Shown here: piece after piece, positions 36,520 through 45,852 of the stretch
How positions within the stretch are numbered: position 1 is the stretch's first letter
Layout of the letters: the number at the start of each line of letters is the position of its first letter
Origin: CAUZIZ01 sp965222655
GTDB lineage: Bacteria; Acidobacteriota; UBA6911; RPQK01; JAJDTT01
Direction: 5' to 3'
DNA length: 64,000 nt
Assembly (NCBI GenBank): GCA_965222655.1
Contig: CBDCUP010000018.1
Span: 682,001 to 746,000, forward strand
Notes under the pieces: model-generated
What the model saw: only the letters and a program-made list of their open reading frames with translations
What the model was told of the DNA's origin: nothing
Database searches by the model: none
Made by a program: the position numbers and the translations under genes

Positions 36520-37638
36520 ATGATCTACGACGGCCATGCCTACGCGTTCCCGGACTTACGCAGCGACGTTGGGTTTGACGACTCCGAGGAGATGCGCCGT
36601 CACCTCCAGCTTGCGATAGCAAGTCACTTTCAACCCGTTTGCAGGAAGCGGGATCGGGCCAGCGCCGACAACAGTGGCCTGATCGACGGCTCAAAGCCCA
36701 GGGGTCTGGAGGCCCTCAAGGAGGCAGACTTTCGGCCGACGGCGTTTGGACGCTTCGAATGGACCGTCGACGGCGAGGACTACGTCAAGCAGTATATGCC
36801 CCCGTTGGTTGCGGATATGTCCTTCCTTGCGGATAACCTGGTAGCGGAGATGGATCACGCCGAGGTTGACATGGCGCTGATTCACCGAACGCCATACTTC
36901 GGCAACACTAACGAGTTCTACGCCGAATGCGTGCACCGGTACCCAAACCGGCTTCAGGCCCTGGCCTATGTGGAGGAGTGGAAGATCCAGACGGAGCCCG
37001 ACCAGAGCATCTCAATGCTGGAAAGCGCGATCAAAGGGCTAGGACTTCACGGGCTACAGCTTATGCCGGACCATCTCCCGCTTTATGGACAAACGCAGCC
37101 TTGGGACTCGGAAGGATTCCACCCGTTTTGGGACGCCTTTGCGAGCCTCAACGTCCCGCTCTTTGTTACGCCGAGCTACGTCAGCATCGCGTCCGAAGGT
37201 GAGCCGTTGGAGGCGTACCTCGAAGAGCTCAGGACTATTCGCAGGTGGATCGACCGGTACCCCGAGATCAAAGTCGTCTTGACTCACGGGTTTGCGTGGA
37301 GATCGTTTATGCACAGCGACGGCATTAGCCTGCCAGATGAGGTCTTCGCCGCGGCGCCGTCGGACCACCCCAACTTCTACGTTCAGTTGCTGTTTGCGAT
37401 CTTCTTTGGCGGTCTCTGGGACTACCCCATGCCGCAGATCAGGACCACCCTTGAACAGGTCGCGGAGAACATCGGAGTCGACCGACTCATCTGGGGCACG
37501 GACATTCCTATGGTGATGCGCTTTGTGACGTATCGCCAGAGCCTCGAATCTTTGAGGGTCAACCTCGACTTCCTCACAGAGGAGGAGATCGGTCGTATCG
37601 TCGGGGGCAATATGGGGCGATTGATGGGCGTCGATTAA
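36520..37638 (+). CDS. amidohydrolase-2 family metal-dependent hydrolase
   Basis: This 372-residue TIM-barrel hydrolase related to the ACMSD/amidohydrolase-2 group starts MIYDGHAYAFPDLR. Here the usual HxH of strand 1 is reduced to HAY. It continues with AEMDHAEVDMALIHRTP, LGLHGLQLMPDHLPL, KVVLTHGFAWRSF (His) and DRLIWGTDIPMVM (catalytic Asp), ending IVGGNMGRLMG, a classic family tail. It probably hydrolyses or decarboxylates a small carboxylated ring or amide; the substrate is unknown. It is the first gene of a unit with an Ldh-type dehydrogenase 15 bases downstream and a sialidase after that. Confidence 0.88.
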   Translation: MIYDGHAYAFPDLRSDVGFDDSEEMRRHLQLAIASHFQPVCRKRDRASADNSGLIDGSKPRGLEALKEADFRPTAFGRFEWTVDGEDYVKQYMPPLVADMSFLADNLVAEMDHAEVDMALIHRTPYFGNTNEFYAECVHRYPNRLQALAYVEEWKIQTEPDQSISMLESAIKGLGLHGLQLMPDHLPLYGQTQPWDSEGFHPFWDAFASLNVPLFVTPSYVSIASEGEPLEAYLEELRTIRRWIDRYPEIKVVLTHGFAWRSFMHSDGISLPDEVFAAAPSDHPNFYVQLLFAIFFGGLWDYPMPQIRTTLEQVAENIGVDRLIWGTDIPMVMRFVTYRQSLESLRVNLDFLTEEEIGRIVGGNMGRLMGVD

Positions 37639-37653
37639 AAAGGGGAGGATCCA

Positions 37654-38697
37654 ATGCCAACCAAGACCGCTGACGATTTACGAAGGGCTGTCGAAAGTAT
37701 CTCCAAGGCCGTCGGGACGCCTCCCGAGGCTGCTGCAGTGCTTGCCGATATTCTTGTCGGCTCACACCTGGCCGGACACGACTCGCACGGCATCCAACAT
37801 CTTCCACACTACATCAAGGAGGTGCAGGCAGGCGAAATCGTGCCCACCGCGAATCCTGAAATAATCGAGGAGACAGCCAGTGCGGCTCTCGTGACAGGAC
37901 GCTGGGGTTGGGGGCACGTCACTGCTGACTTCGTCACCCGTATTGGAATCAAAAAGGCGCGGGAGAACAGAGTTGCCTTGGTCAGCGCCGTGGAAGTCAA
38001 CCACATCGGTCGCCTCGGCGAATATGTAGAGCGGGCAGCCGCAGAGGGTGTCGTTGCCATAATGGTGGCCGGTTGCTTCTCTGAGGAGACACAATCGGCC
38101 GCACCTTATGGAGGCAGCAAGGCTCTGCTGTTACCCAACCCCATCGCGATGGGCTTCCCGACACGTGACAGTCATCCTGTCGTCCTCGACTTCGCGACCA
38201 CAAAGGTGGCTGGCGGAAAGGTCATGCTGGCCAGGGCAAAGGGTGAGCAGATTCCGAGTGGATGCCTCATTGACAAAGAGGGCAATCCATCCACCAATCC
38301 GGACGATTTTTTCAACGGGGGAGCCTTACTCCCGTTTGGTGAGCACAAGGGGTTTGGCATCATGGTAGCAGCTGAGATCCTGGGGCGGATCCTGTCGGGT
38401 GCCGATGCATATTCCGATACCCACCACGGCGGCGTCGGTTTCCGCCATTCTGGTGTGACTCTGATCGCCGTCGACAGCGGCTCTTTTTCCTCCTCCGGCC
38501 AATTCGCTGAGCGTACCACCGAACTGGTGAGCCGAATTCAAGCAGTGCCACCGGCAGCGGGATTCACCGAGGTCATGGCGCCGGGTGACTTTGAGCACAG
38601 GGCGCGCACCAGTCGCCTCAAACAAGGTATTCAAATTCCCGATTCGACCTGGGCCGAGGTCGTACAGACAGCTGAGTCCCTGGGAGTGAGCGTTTAG
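37654..38697 (+). CDS. Ldh/MDH type-2 family NAD(P)-dependent oxidoreductase
   Basis: This 347-residue protein of the malate/L-lactate/ureidoglycolate dehydrogenase family (non-Rossmann fold). Motifs: LAGHDSHGIQHLPHYIKEVQ (SHG with the catalytic His), ALVSAVEVNHIGRLGEY, LLPNPIAMGFPT, VLDFATTKVAGGKVML and LPFGEHKGFGIMVAAEIL (EHKGxGL box). It is preceded by GGGGAGG at eight bases. It oxidises a 2-hydroxyacid to the 2-oxoacid with NAD(P); the exact substrate is open. Adjacent amidohydrolase and sialidase genes suggest a catabolic cassette for a sugar-acid or amide. Confidence 0.9.
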   Translation: MPTKTADDLRRAVESISKAVGTPPEAAAVLADILVGSHLAGHDSHGIQHLPHYIKEVQAGEIVPTANPEIIEETASAALVTGRWGWGHVTADFVTRIGIKKARENRVALVSAVEVNHIGRLGEYVERAAAEGVVAIMVAGCFSEETQSAAPYGGSKALLLPNPIAMGFPTRDSHPVVLDFATTKVAGGKVMLARAKGEQIPSGCLIDKEGNPSTNPDDFFNGGALLPFGEHKGFGIMVAAEILGRILSGADAYSDTHHGGVGFRHSGVTLIAVDSGSFSSSGQFAERTTELVSRIQAVPPAAGFTEVMAPGDFEHRARTSRLKQGIQIPDSTWAEVVQTAESLGVSV

Positions 38698-38701
38698 TTA
38701 T

Positions 38702-39940
38702 ATGCAGAGTGAGCAGATGGGAAGCAAGAACGTGTTCGAGGAACGGAGCGAATCATTGAGATCAACGAGATCAACGTCTGTGTCTGAAGGTCTCAACCGT
38801 CGTCGCCTGATGAGATCAGCCCTGGCGAGCCTGGCCGGCGTGGGGCTGGGCCAGAGTACGGCTGCTCGGGCACTGGCCTCAATGGGAGGCGAGGACGATC
38901 CGGATCGGCTTTTGCACATGGATGATTTGGAACGGTACGTCGCCATCGACGACAAGTGCGCCTGGCCCAATCTGACGCTCATGCCTGACGGCAGTATCGT
39001 GGCCACGATCTTCGGCCAACCCTGTCACGGCACCTGCGAAGGTGACGCCGAGTGCTGGATCAGCCGGGACGGAGGCCGTAGCTGGACCTTCTTGAGCGTC
39101 CCTGCGCCGCACGAGCCGGGAACCTGGCGCGGAAATCTGGCAGCAGGCCCCACTCCCAGTGGCGCCTTGGTCGTTCTGTGCAGCGGCGGCCGGGTGCCGA
39201 GTCCGCCTACCGGCGTTCAGTTGGTGTGTTGCCTGGCTCCACTGGTCTGCCACTCGACGGATGGAGGCAGGACGTGGACCCGCACGGAAGGTCTGAAGAT
39301 CCCGCCGGGTGTGGACGACGTCATTCCCTTCGGCGATATCGCCACGCTTCCGGGGGGGCGTCTCGCCGTTTCGGCTTACTCCGGAGACCACGTAACGAGG
39401 AACACGGCCTGGGTATTCTTCAGCGACGATGACGGGCGAACCTGGGGCGATGCCCGGGTCATTGGTCTGGACAATTACAACGAAACGACACTCCTGTCCA
39501 CAGGCAACGGAAAACTTCTGGCCGCCAGCCGCACGCTCAAGAAAGAGCATACGGAGATCTTTGCGTCCGAAGACAGCGGGCACACCTGGAAGCATCGCGG
39601 TCCCGTGTCGCTGTTCAAGCAGTGTCCTGCGCATCTCTTCGGACTGCAAGATGGGTCGATCCTGCTCACCTACGGCTCACGCCTTCGGGGCGCGCTCGGT
39701 GTCCATGCCCGCATCAGCCGCGATGAGGGCCTGAGTTGGGATGCACCCCGCGTCCTTTTCAGCACGACTGTACGCAAGTCCGGCACGGCCCCTGGAGCAG
39801 TGGACGGTGGGTATCCCTCCAGTGTGCAACTGAAGGACGGGACCATCGTCACCGCCTACTACTGCCAGCGCATCCCCATGCACCAGCGCTATCACATGGG
39901 TGTGGTCCGATGGCGGGTCCCGCCGTCTCAAGGTGGGTGA
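38702..39940 (+). CDS. Tat-exported sialidase-like protein
   Basis: This 412-residue protein starts five bases after the Ldh gene. The signal NRRRLMRSALASLAGVGLG looks like a twin-arginine signal although it sits about 30 residues in, so an internal start cannot be excluded. Five Asp boxes: SRDGGRSW, STDGGRTW, SDDDGRTW, SEDSGHTW and SRDEGLSW. It ends YHMGVVRWRV, the common family end. It is probably a periplasmic exo-glycosidase-like propeller that feeds substrate to the amidohydrolase-Ldh pair; that link is inference from gene order. Confidence 0.87.
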   Translation: MQSEQMGSKNVFEERSESLRSTRSTSVSEGLNRRRLMRSALASLAGVGLGQSTAARALASMGGEDDPDRLLHMDDLERYVAIDDKCAWPNLTLMPDGSIVATIFGQPCHGTCEGDAECWISRDGGRSWTFLSVPAPHEPGTWRGNLAAGPTPSGALVVLCSGGRVPSPPTGVQLVCCLAPLVCHSTDGGRTWTRTEGLKIPPGVDDVIPFGDIATLPGGRLAVSAYSGDHVTRNTAWVFFSDDDGRTWGDARVIGLDNYNETTLLSTGNGKLLAASRTLKKEHTEIFASEDSGHTWKHRGPVSLFKQCPAHLFGLQDGSILLTYGSRLRGALGVHARISRDEGLSWDAPRVLFSTTVRKSGTAPGAVDGGYPSSVQLKDGTIVTAYYCQRIPMHQRYHMGVVRWRVPPSQGG

Positions 39941-40456
39941 GACACCTCTTCTCGTGCTGGCTCCTCCTCAACCCACACCAACCTAGTCCTGACCACCATC
40001 CTCCAGTGACTTGGGGGGGGCGATACTATGATGCATTTACCGGCGCGACAGTCCAAGTCACGGCGTTGTCCGAGGCCGAAGCCGCGATCCCTTTTCGGGA
40101 AGTTTTCTGCAACCAGGAGATGAAGTCAGGGCGGGGTAAGGGTAAGGGTAAGAAGAGGACGCTAAACACATACATATTCGAATCATAAGGTCTTTTCAGC
40201 CGAAATATGAGAGAAAATGCTTGTTCCTTGGTTGGACGGCTGGTAGGTTTGAGCATTCATCACGGGGACACCCGAAGATCGTCCATCCGAGGCTGATATG
40301 AGGAATGTAGGATGAATGAGTCCTCGACAGCCAGAGTCAGCCCGACGTGCGAACTGCGCCAAAGTCGTAGGCATCAAACCTGCGGCTTATTAACGGATTC
40401 CAGACACCCCCGCTTGCGATGGGTGCGTAGGAACCTCTTACGATAGGTGCGACCAG
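39941..40456. other. intergenic with a gene remnant
   Basis: A frame at about 39997-40188 reads WGGRYYDAFTGATVQVTALS, then EAAIPFREVFCNQEMKSG. This looks like the tail of a longer protein without a start. A short (GGGTAA)3 run follows at about 40134. Nothing else recognised. Confidence 0.3.
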
Positions 40457-43405
40457 GTGATGAGAGATCCTCGTCGAGTGAGCCTGCTTTGCTTCGCAGT
40501 TCTTTGGGCCGCATTCTCGCTGCCGTCGACCGCGGCGCCTCGGGTCACGAATCCCACCTTCGACGCCAACATTCGTCCTCTTCTCGAGACGAAGTGTCTG
40601 GCCTGTCACGGGAGCGACAGCCCGCAGGCCGGGCTTGACCTGCGGACCAAGGCGTCTATCCTCCACGGCGGTAAATCCGGGCCCGCGTTGGTCGTGGGAG
40701 CATCCTCCGGGAGTCTGCTGCTGGACAAGGTCGTCTCGAAAACCATGCCTCCCGGTGACGCGAAGCTCACTGGGGAGGAGATCAACACCCTCCGTCTGTG
40801 GATCGATAAGGGCGCACCCGCAAATGCCGCTGAGCTGGCCACGGCCGGCGGTGCGGTCAGCGGACCTCTTACCGAGCACGACATTCTGCCGATCTTCCAA
40901 CTACGCTGCATCGCTTGTCACGGCAAGCGAAAGCAGGAAGCGGGCCTTGATCTGCGAACGGTCGCGAGCCGCATCAAAGGCGGCAAGTCCGGCCCGGCGC
41001 TGGTGCCCGGGGACCCGGAGGGCAGCCTGCTGATTCAGCGGATCCAGTCAGGCGACATGCCGCCGGTCGAGCTGCAACTCAAGTTCTCGGTGCGTTCGAT
41101 GACCGACGGCGAACTGGCGAAGGTGCGCCGCTGGATCGCCGCCGGCGCGCCCCAAGGTCCGCCCCGCGAGAGGCTCGTGGTCGATCTCGACAAAGACCCC
41201 CTGGTTTCGGACGAAGATCGCCGATTCTGGTCGTTCCAGCCGCCGGAACGCCCGCCGGTCCCCGAGCCAAAGGCCGTGGAGCAGGTGCGGAATCCCGTCG
41301 ATGCCTTCCTGCTGCGAAAGCTCGAGGCCCAGGGGCTCACGTACTCTCCCGAAGCGCAGCGCGTCAGGCTGCTCCGCCGCGCCTACTTGGATCTAACCGG
41401 CATGCCGCCCACGCCGGACGAGGTGGCGAGCTATCTCAGCGACGTCCGCCCCGACGCCTACGAGAAGATGATCGATCGCCTGCTCGAGTCGCCGGCCTAC
41501 GGGGAGCGCTGGTCTCGCCACTGGCTCGACCTGGCCGGCCATACTGACTCGGAGGGCTTCGGCCAACACGACCGCCCGCGCGAGTTCGCTTGGCGCTATC
41601 GCGACTACGTGATCCGGTCCCTCAACAGTGACAAGCCCTACTCGCAGTTCTTGATGGAGCAAATCGCCGGCGATGAGTTGGGCGACTACCGCAATCGAGA
41701 AGTCACCCAGGAGTTGGTCGACCGGCTCGCCGCTACCGGCTTTTTGCGTACCGCTGCCGATCCGACCGATGCGCCCGAGCGCGGCTTCATCGCCGAGCGC
41801 ATGAACATCATCGCCGACGAGATCCAGGTGCTGACCTCTTCGGTGATGGGCCTCACTGTCGGCTGCGCTCGTTGCCACGACCATAAGTACGACCCGATTC
41901 CGCAGCGCGACTATTACCGCTTTAGCGCCATTCTCCAGACCTCCTACGATCCCTACGACTGGCTGCCCCCCAAGAAGCGGCAGCTTAACATCGCGCCCGA
42001 AAACGAGAAGCGTGAAGTTGCTGAACATAACGCGCCGCTGGAGAAGAAGATCGAGCAACTCGAGGCATCCCTCGCGCGCGCGGAAAAGCCCTATCGGGAG
42101 CGGCTACTGCAAGGGCGCCTGCAGGATCTGCCCGAAACCGTGCGAGACGACCTGAGGGCAGTGGCCGACGTCCCCGAGGATGATAGGACCGAGGTCCAGG
42201 CCTACCTCGCCAGAAAGTTCGCCAAAACGTTCGAGATCACGGGCCCGCAACTGAAGAAGAAGTTTCCCGAGTTGGCGGGGCTCGTCGATCCGATACGGGA
42301 GGATCTACAGGCAACCGAACGCAAGCTTCGTCCGGAGCCGCACATTCGCGTCTTGGTGGATACCGGAGGCGTGGCTTCCGGTTCCTACCTGCTGCAACGC
42401 GGCGATCCCATGGTGCCGGTGCAGGTGGTCGAACCAGGTGTGCCGTCCGTCTTCAAGGCCGGACTCGAGCCCTATGAGATCAAGCCGCTCTACCCTGGCG
42501 CGGACTCCAGCGGGCGGCGCCTGGCGCTGGCACGGTGGCTGACCCAACCGAACCATCCGTTAACGGCGCGAGTGATGGTGAACCACATCTGGCTGCGGCA
42601 TTTCGGCCGCGGCATCGTGGCCAGTCCGGCGAACTTCGGCCGCTCGGGCACGCCCCCCTCGCACCCGGAGTTGCTCGATTGGCTGGCGACGGAGTTTGTG
42701 CGCAGCGACTGGAGCATCAAGCACTTGCACAGGCTGATGATGACCTCGACTGCGTATCGTCAGACCTCCCAGGTCAACGAAGCACTGCTGGCTGTGGATT
42801 CGGAGAATGTGCTGCTGAGCCGCATGCCACTGCGTCGCATGGATGCGGAGGTTCTTTACGACTCGCTGCTGAAAGTGACGGGCCGCCTGGATCCGAAAAT
42901 GTTCGGCCCGCCGTCGGACGTCGAGGTCAAGGACAACAAGGAAGTCGTCGCAAAGCCTACCGACAAAGGCTATCGGCGGAGCCTCTATGTCGCGCAGCGC
43001 ATGCAGAAGCCGCTCACCTTGCTTGACGCTTTTGATCTGCCGCGCATGACGCCCAACTGCATCGAGCGGCGGCAATCGTTGGTCGCTACGCAGGCGCTGC
43101 AGATGATGAACGGCTCGGATGTCTGGGGGCACTCGCGCAACATGGCGGGCCGTCTCATCGATGAGATCGGTCCCGATCCCCGGCACCAGGTCGAGGAGGT
43201 GTTTCGGCGAGCGCTTTCGCGGCGGCCCTCCGCCGGCGGGATGAAAGATAGCTTGGCCGCGTTGGATGAGTTCACTGAAATCTGGCTGAAGAGGCTCAAC
43301 AAAGATCGCGATCCCCAGCCAGTGCGATGGAAATCCCGTTGGCTGGCGCTGGCCACCTTCTGCCATAGCGTGCTCAACTCCGCGGAGTTCAGCTTTGTTG
43401 ACTAG
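40457..43405 (+). CDS. PSD1-type protein: two cytochrome c domains + DUF1549 + DUF1553
   Basis: This 982-residue paralogue of 14033-17059 has a signal peptide (residues 8-27) and haem motifs CLACH (47-51) and CIACH (about 151), each followed by GGKSGPALV and an MPP methionine. DUF1549 carries CARCHDHKYDPIPQRDYY near 471. A charged linker follows, then DUF1553 with ARVMVNHIWLRHFGRGIV and RLMMTSTAYRQTSQV. It is a likely periplasmic electron carrier or oxidoreductase partner for the DUF1501 protein downstream. In contrast to the other pair, the two genes are separated by 200 bp because a MITE lies between them. Confidence 0.93.
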   Translation: MMRDPRRVSLLCFAVLWAAFSLPSTAAPRVTNPTFDANIRPLLETKCLACHGSDSPQAGLDLRTKASILHGGKSGPALVVGASSGSLLLDKVVSKTMPPGDAKLTGEEINTLRLWIDKGAPANAAELATAGGAVSGPLTEHDILPIFQLRCIACHGKRKQEAGLDLRTVASRIKGGKSGPALVPGDPEGSLLIQRIQSGDMPPVELQLKFSVRSMTDGELAKVRRWIAAGAPQGPPRERLVVDLDKDPLVSDEDRRFWSFQPPERPPVPEPKAVEQVRNPVDAFLLRKLEAQGLTYSPEAQRVRLLRRAYLDLTGMPPTPDEVASYLSDVRPDAYEKMIDRLLESPAYGERWSRHWLDLAGHTDSEGFGQHDRPREFAWRYRDYVIRSLNSDKPYSQFLMEQIAGDELGDYRNREVTQELVDRLAATGFLRTAADPTDAPERGFIAERMNIIADEIQVLTSSVMGLTVGCARCHDHKYDPIPQRDYYRFSAILQTSYDPYDWLPPKKRQLNIAPENEKREVAEHNAPLEKKIEQLEASLARAEKPYRERLLQGRLQDLPETVRDDLRAVADVPEDDRTEVQAYLARKFAKTFEITGPQLKKKFPELAGLVDPIREDLQATERKLRPEPHIRVLVDTGGVASGSYLLQRGDPMVPVQVVEPGVPSVFKAGLEPYEIKPLYPGADSSGRRLALARWLTQPNHPLTARVMVNHIWLRHFGRGIVASPANFGRSGTPPSHPELLDWLATEFVRSDWSIKHLHRLMMTSTAYRQTSQVNEALLAVDSENVLLSRMPLRRMDAEVLYDSLLKVTGRLDPKMFGPPSDVEVKDNKEVVAKPTDKGYRRSLYVAQRMQKPLTLLDAFDLPRMTPNCIERRQSLVATQALQMMNGSDVWGHSRNMAGRLIDEIGPDPRHQVEEVFRRALSRRPSAGGMKDSLAALDEFTEIWLKRLNKDRDPQPVRWKSRWLALATFCHSVLNSAEFSFVD

Positions 43406-43434
43406 TGCTTCGATTCGCAAATAGCATGGAGCTA

Positions 43435-43600
43435 CTAGTACCCTGTCAATTTAGAGATTGTGGGTTGTGGACGAGCAATGGTGGTCGAGGTCAAGGCGCG
43501 CGGCCACAGGCATAGCAGGGCTACGTCGAGGACGCGCAACACAGAGATCGGCCGCCAGGGCCTTCCAGAACCTACAATTTCTAAGTTGACAGGGTACTAG
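43435..43600 (+). mobile_element. 166-bp MITE between paired genes
   Basis: The inverted ends CTAGTACCCTGTCAA extend to 32 bp with three mismatches. It contains a TACGTCGAGGA core similar to the MITEs at 45434 and 47588. Its right end supplies the AGGA that precedes the DUF1501 start at 43606. Confidence 0.75.
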
Positions 43601-43605
43601 GACGC

Positions 43606-45084
43606 ATGAGACAAGCGACTTACCACAACCTGACCTCCATGACCTGGCGGCGCCTGACTCGCCGTGACTTCTTTTCCCGCATCGGCGACGGCATTCACGG
43701 TGCGGCGCTGGCTTCAATCCTCGGCTCGGACCTGCTTGCGTCGAATCCGACGATGGCTGCCGAAACGCGTCGCGGCTTCGACCTGGAGCCGCGTCAGCCG
43801 CATTTCGAGCCTAAGGCCAACGCGGTCATTCACCTTTTCATGAACGGTGGGCCGAGCCAGGTCGATCTGTTCGACCCCAAGCCCGCCCTCGAGAAGTACG
43901 CCGGTCAGATCCCGCTGCGTGACATGGCGGCCGACATCACTTCGCCGCAGGAGTCGGGCGGCCTGCTTCCCTCGCCCTTCAAGTTTCAGAAGTACGGCCA
44001 ATGCGGCATGGACGTCTCGGAGCTAATGCCGCATTTCACCAAACATGTCGATGAGGTCGCGCTGATCCGGTCAATGTACGGCGGGCATTTCAACCACGAA
44101 CCGGCCCTATTCTTGATGCACACCGGCCGCACCGTGGCCACCCGCCCGTCGATCGGTGCGTGGGCAGCCTATGGGCTCGGAACCGAGAACCGCAACCTGC
44201 CCGCTTATGTGGTGCTCGACGACCCCAAGGGTCTGCCGATCAACGGTATCTCGAACTGGCAGTCAGCCTGGTTGCCGCCGATCTACCAGGGGACGCGCTT
44301 CCGCTCGGAGGGTCCGCCGGTGTTGAATCTCGATCCGCGGCCCGACTGGCCAGAGGACCTCGCCGATGCCGAGCGGCGGTTGCTTCGCCGGCTCGACCAG
44401 GTTCATCTCAAGAAGCGTCCCTTCCAGCCCAGCCTTGATGGACGGATCTCGAGTTACGAGCTGGCCGCACGAATGCAGTTGGAAGCGGGTGACGCACTCG
44501 ATGTCTCGAAGGAAGATGAGAAAACGCGCGAGGCATACGGTCTCAACGACACCTTGACGGCGTCGTACGGCAAGCGCTGCCTGATGGCGCGTCGTCTGGT
44601 CGAGCGCGGCGTGCGCTTTGTGCAGCTTTACATCGAATCCCAGATCTGGGACTCGCACTCCGATCTCGAGAAGGGCCTACAGTACGCTTGCGGCAAGACC
44701 GACAAGCCCGTCGCCGCTCTCCTTACCGACCTCAAGCAACGCGGACTTCTCGATTCGACACTCATCATTTGGGGCGGCGAGTTCGGGCGCTTGCCGCTGT
44801 CGCAGAACAACGTGAACGCAGCGGCTTCGGGCCGTGATCACGGGCCCCCTGGGTTCAGCGTGTGGCTGGCCGGCGGCGGCGTCAAAGGCGGCACCATCTA
44901 CGGCGCGACCGACGAGTTCGGCCACAATGCGCAGGAGAATCGCACCAGCGTTCACGACTTCCACGCCACGATTCTGCACTTGCTGGGGATGGACTTCCGC
45001 GAGCTCGTCTTCGAGCGCCACGGGTTGAAGGAACGGCTGACCGATCAATTCCCGGCGCGGGTGGTTTCTGAAATCCTGGCCTGA
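43606..45084 (+). CDS. DUF1501 protein (secreted, sulfatase-like fold)
   Basis: This 492-residue paralogue of 12504-14021 has RLTRRDFFSRIGDGIHGAAL (Tat-like signal), AVIHLFMNGGPSQVDLFDPK, LIRSMYGGHFNHEPALF, KRCLMARRLVERGVRFVQLY, WDSHSDLEKGLQYACGK, IIWGGEFGRLPLSQ, GRDHGPPGFSVWLAGGGVKG and DFHATILHLLGMD. The start could also be the ATG eleven codons in (MTWRRLTRRDFF). It works with the DUF1549 protein just upstream. The ribosome binding site is within the MITE end, so translation may have been changed by the insertion. Confidence 0.92.
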   Translation: MRQATYHNLTSMTWRRLTRRDFFSRIGDGIHGAALASILGSDLLASNPTMAAETRRGFDLEPRQPHFEPKANAVIHLFMNGGPSQVDLFDPKPALEKYAGQIPLRDMAADITSPQESGGLLPSPFKFQKYGQCGMDVSELMPHFTKHVDEVALIRSMYGGHFNHEPALFLMHTGRTVATRPSIGAWAAYGLGTENRNLPAYVVLDDPKGLPINGISNWQSAWLPPIYQGTRFRSEGPPVLNLDPRPDWPEDLADAERRLLRRLDQVHLKKRPFQPSLDGRISSYELAARMQLEAGDALDVSKEDEKTREAYGLNDTLTASYGKRCLMARRLVERGVRFVQLYIESQIWDSHSDLEKGLQYACGKTDKPVAALLTDLKQRGLLDSTLIIWGGEFGRLPLSQNNVNAAASGRDHGPPGFSVWLAGGGVKGGTIYGATDEFGHNAQENRTSVHDFHATILHLLGMDFRELVFERHGLKERLTDQFPARVVSEILA

Positions 45085-45433
45085 CGCAACACTCGAAAGT
45101 CCGACGCTGAAAGATGCCTTCTTGATTGCTTGGCTTTGCTCACTGGAGGTATTGCCGGAGGTCGCTGGACCCTTCAGGTATCTGACAACCTACGACGCGA
45201 TGTCGGGGCCTTGAATTCCTGGAGCCTCGATCTACGTTCCTCTTAGTGTCCCCATCGGGATGGTGGAAAGCCCTCGCCCTCAGGAAGATGAACCCAGAAA
45301 GAGGTACTGTCGAGTTAACGGAAATCGGCCGGTTTCTGAGACGCAATCAGCGCACCGGTGAACCAAAAATCAACGCTGGAGTTCTTCCAGCATCCTTCTT
45401 CGTAGTTGGGTCACAGTAACCTCCTTGTGACCC

Positions 45434-45616
45434 TTAACCCGGATTTCTCATCGCTGGTCTACTGCGTCGCCGCAAACATCTGTCCTGGCTGCGTTACGCT
45501 CTCTCGGCCTCCTCGACGTACTGCACGAGTACGACTGCGGGGGCCTCGGTCGCAAGCCTTGCCAGGACGGCCCTTGCGGCGCCTCGCTACGACAAGCGAT
45601 GAGAAATCCGGGTTAA
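45434..45616 (+). mobile_element. 183-bp MITE with IS1380-like ends
   Basis: The ends TTAACCCGGATTTCTCATCG form a perfect 20-bp inverted repeat and match the IS1380 ends at 9183/12040 (TAGCCCGGATTTCTCA). The core GTACTGCACGAGTAC and flanks are shared, inverted, with 47588-47771. The 45085-45433 stretch before it has no gene. Confidence 0.75.
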
Positions 45617-45759
45617 CCCTACTTGCTCGTCGACCCGGCCGTCAGCACCAGCAGAGTCTGCCGCGCCAGCGGCTTAGTTCTATCGCCCTTGCCGGAGAAA
45701 TGCCTGGGGCTAGAAGGCATTTCCAGAGTGGAAGGAGCCTCTGGTTTTCTGCAATCTCA

Positions 45760-45836
45760 GCGTAGTTCATTCGACGTTTCCGCGGGAAACCTGAATGTCC
45801 GCTTCTAGAAGCGGACATTCAGGTTGTCGAGCTCTT
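45760..45836 (-). repeat. dispersed palindromic repeat
   Basis: GTAGTTCATTCGACGTTTCC, GCGGGAAACCTGAATGTCCG, then CTTCTAGAAGCGGACATTCA. It is a head-to-head form with a TTCTAGAA centre, adjoining the IS6 remnant. Confidence 0.75.
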
Positions 45837-45852
45837 CAGTTGGCTTCCAAGC

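Noticed and set aside
40128..40156. GGGTAA-type short tandem run
   Set aside because: Only three units, in an intergenic remnant; no reason to think of a functional repeat.
42535..43420. Frames opposite and within the second PSD1 gene (163 and 286 codons)
   Set aside because: They overlap the well-supported DUF1553 region and show no protein family pattern.
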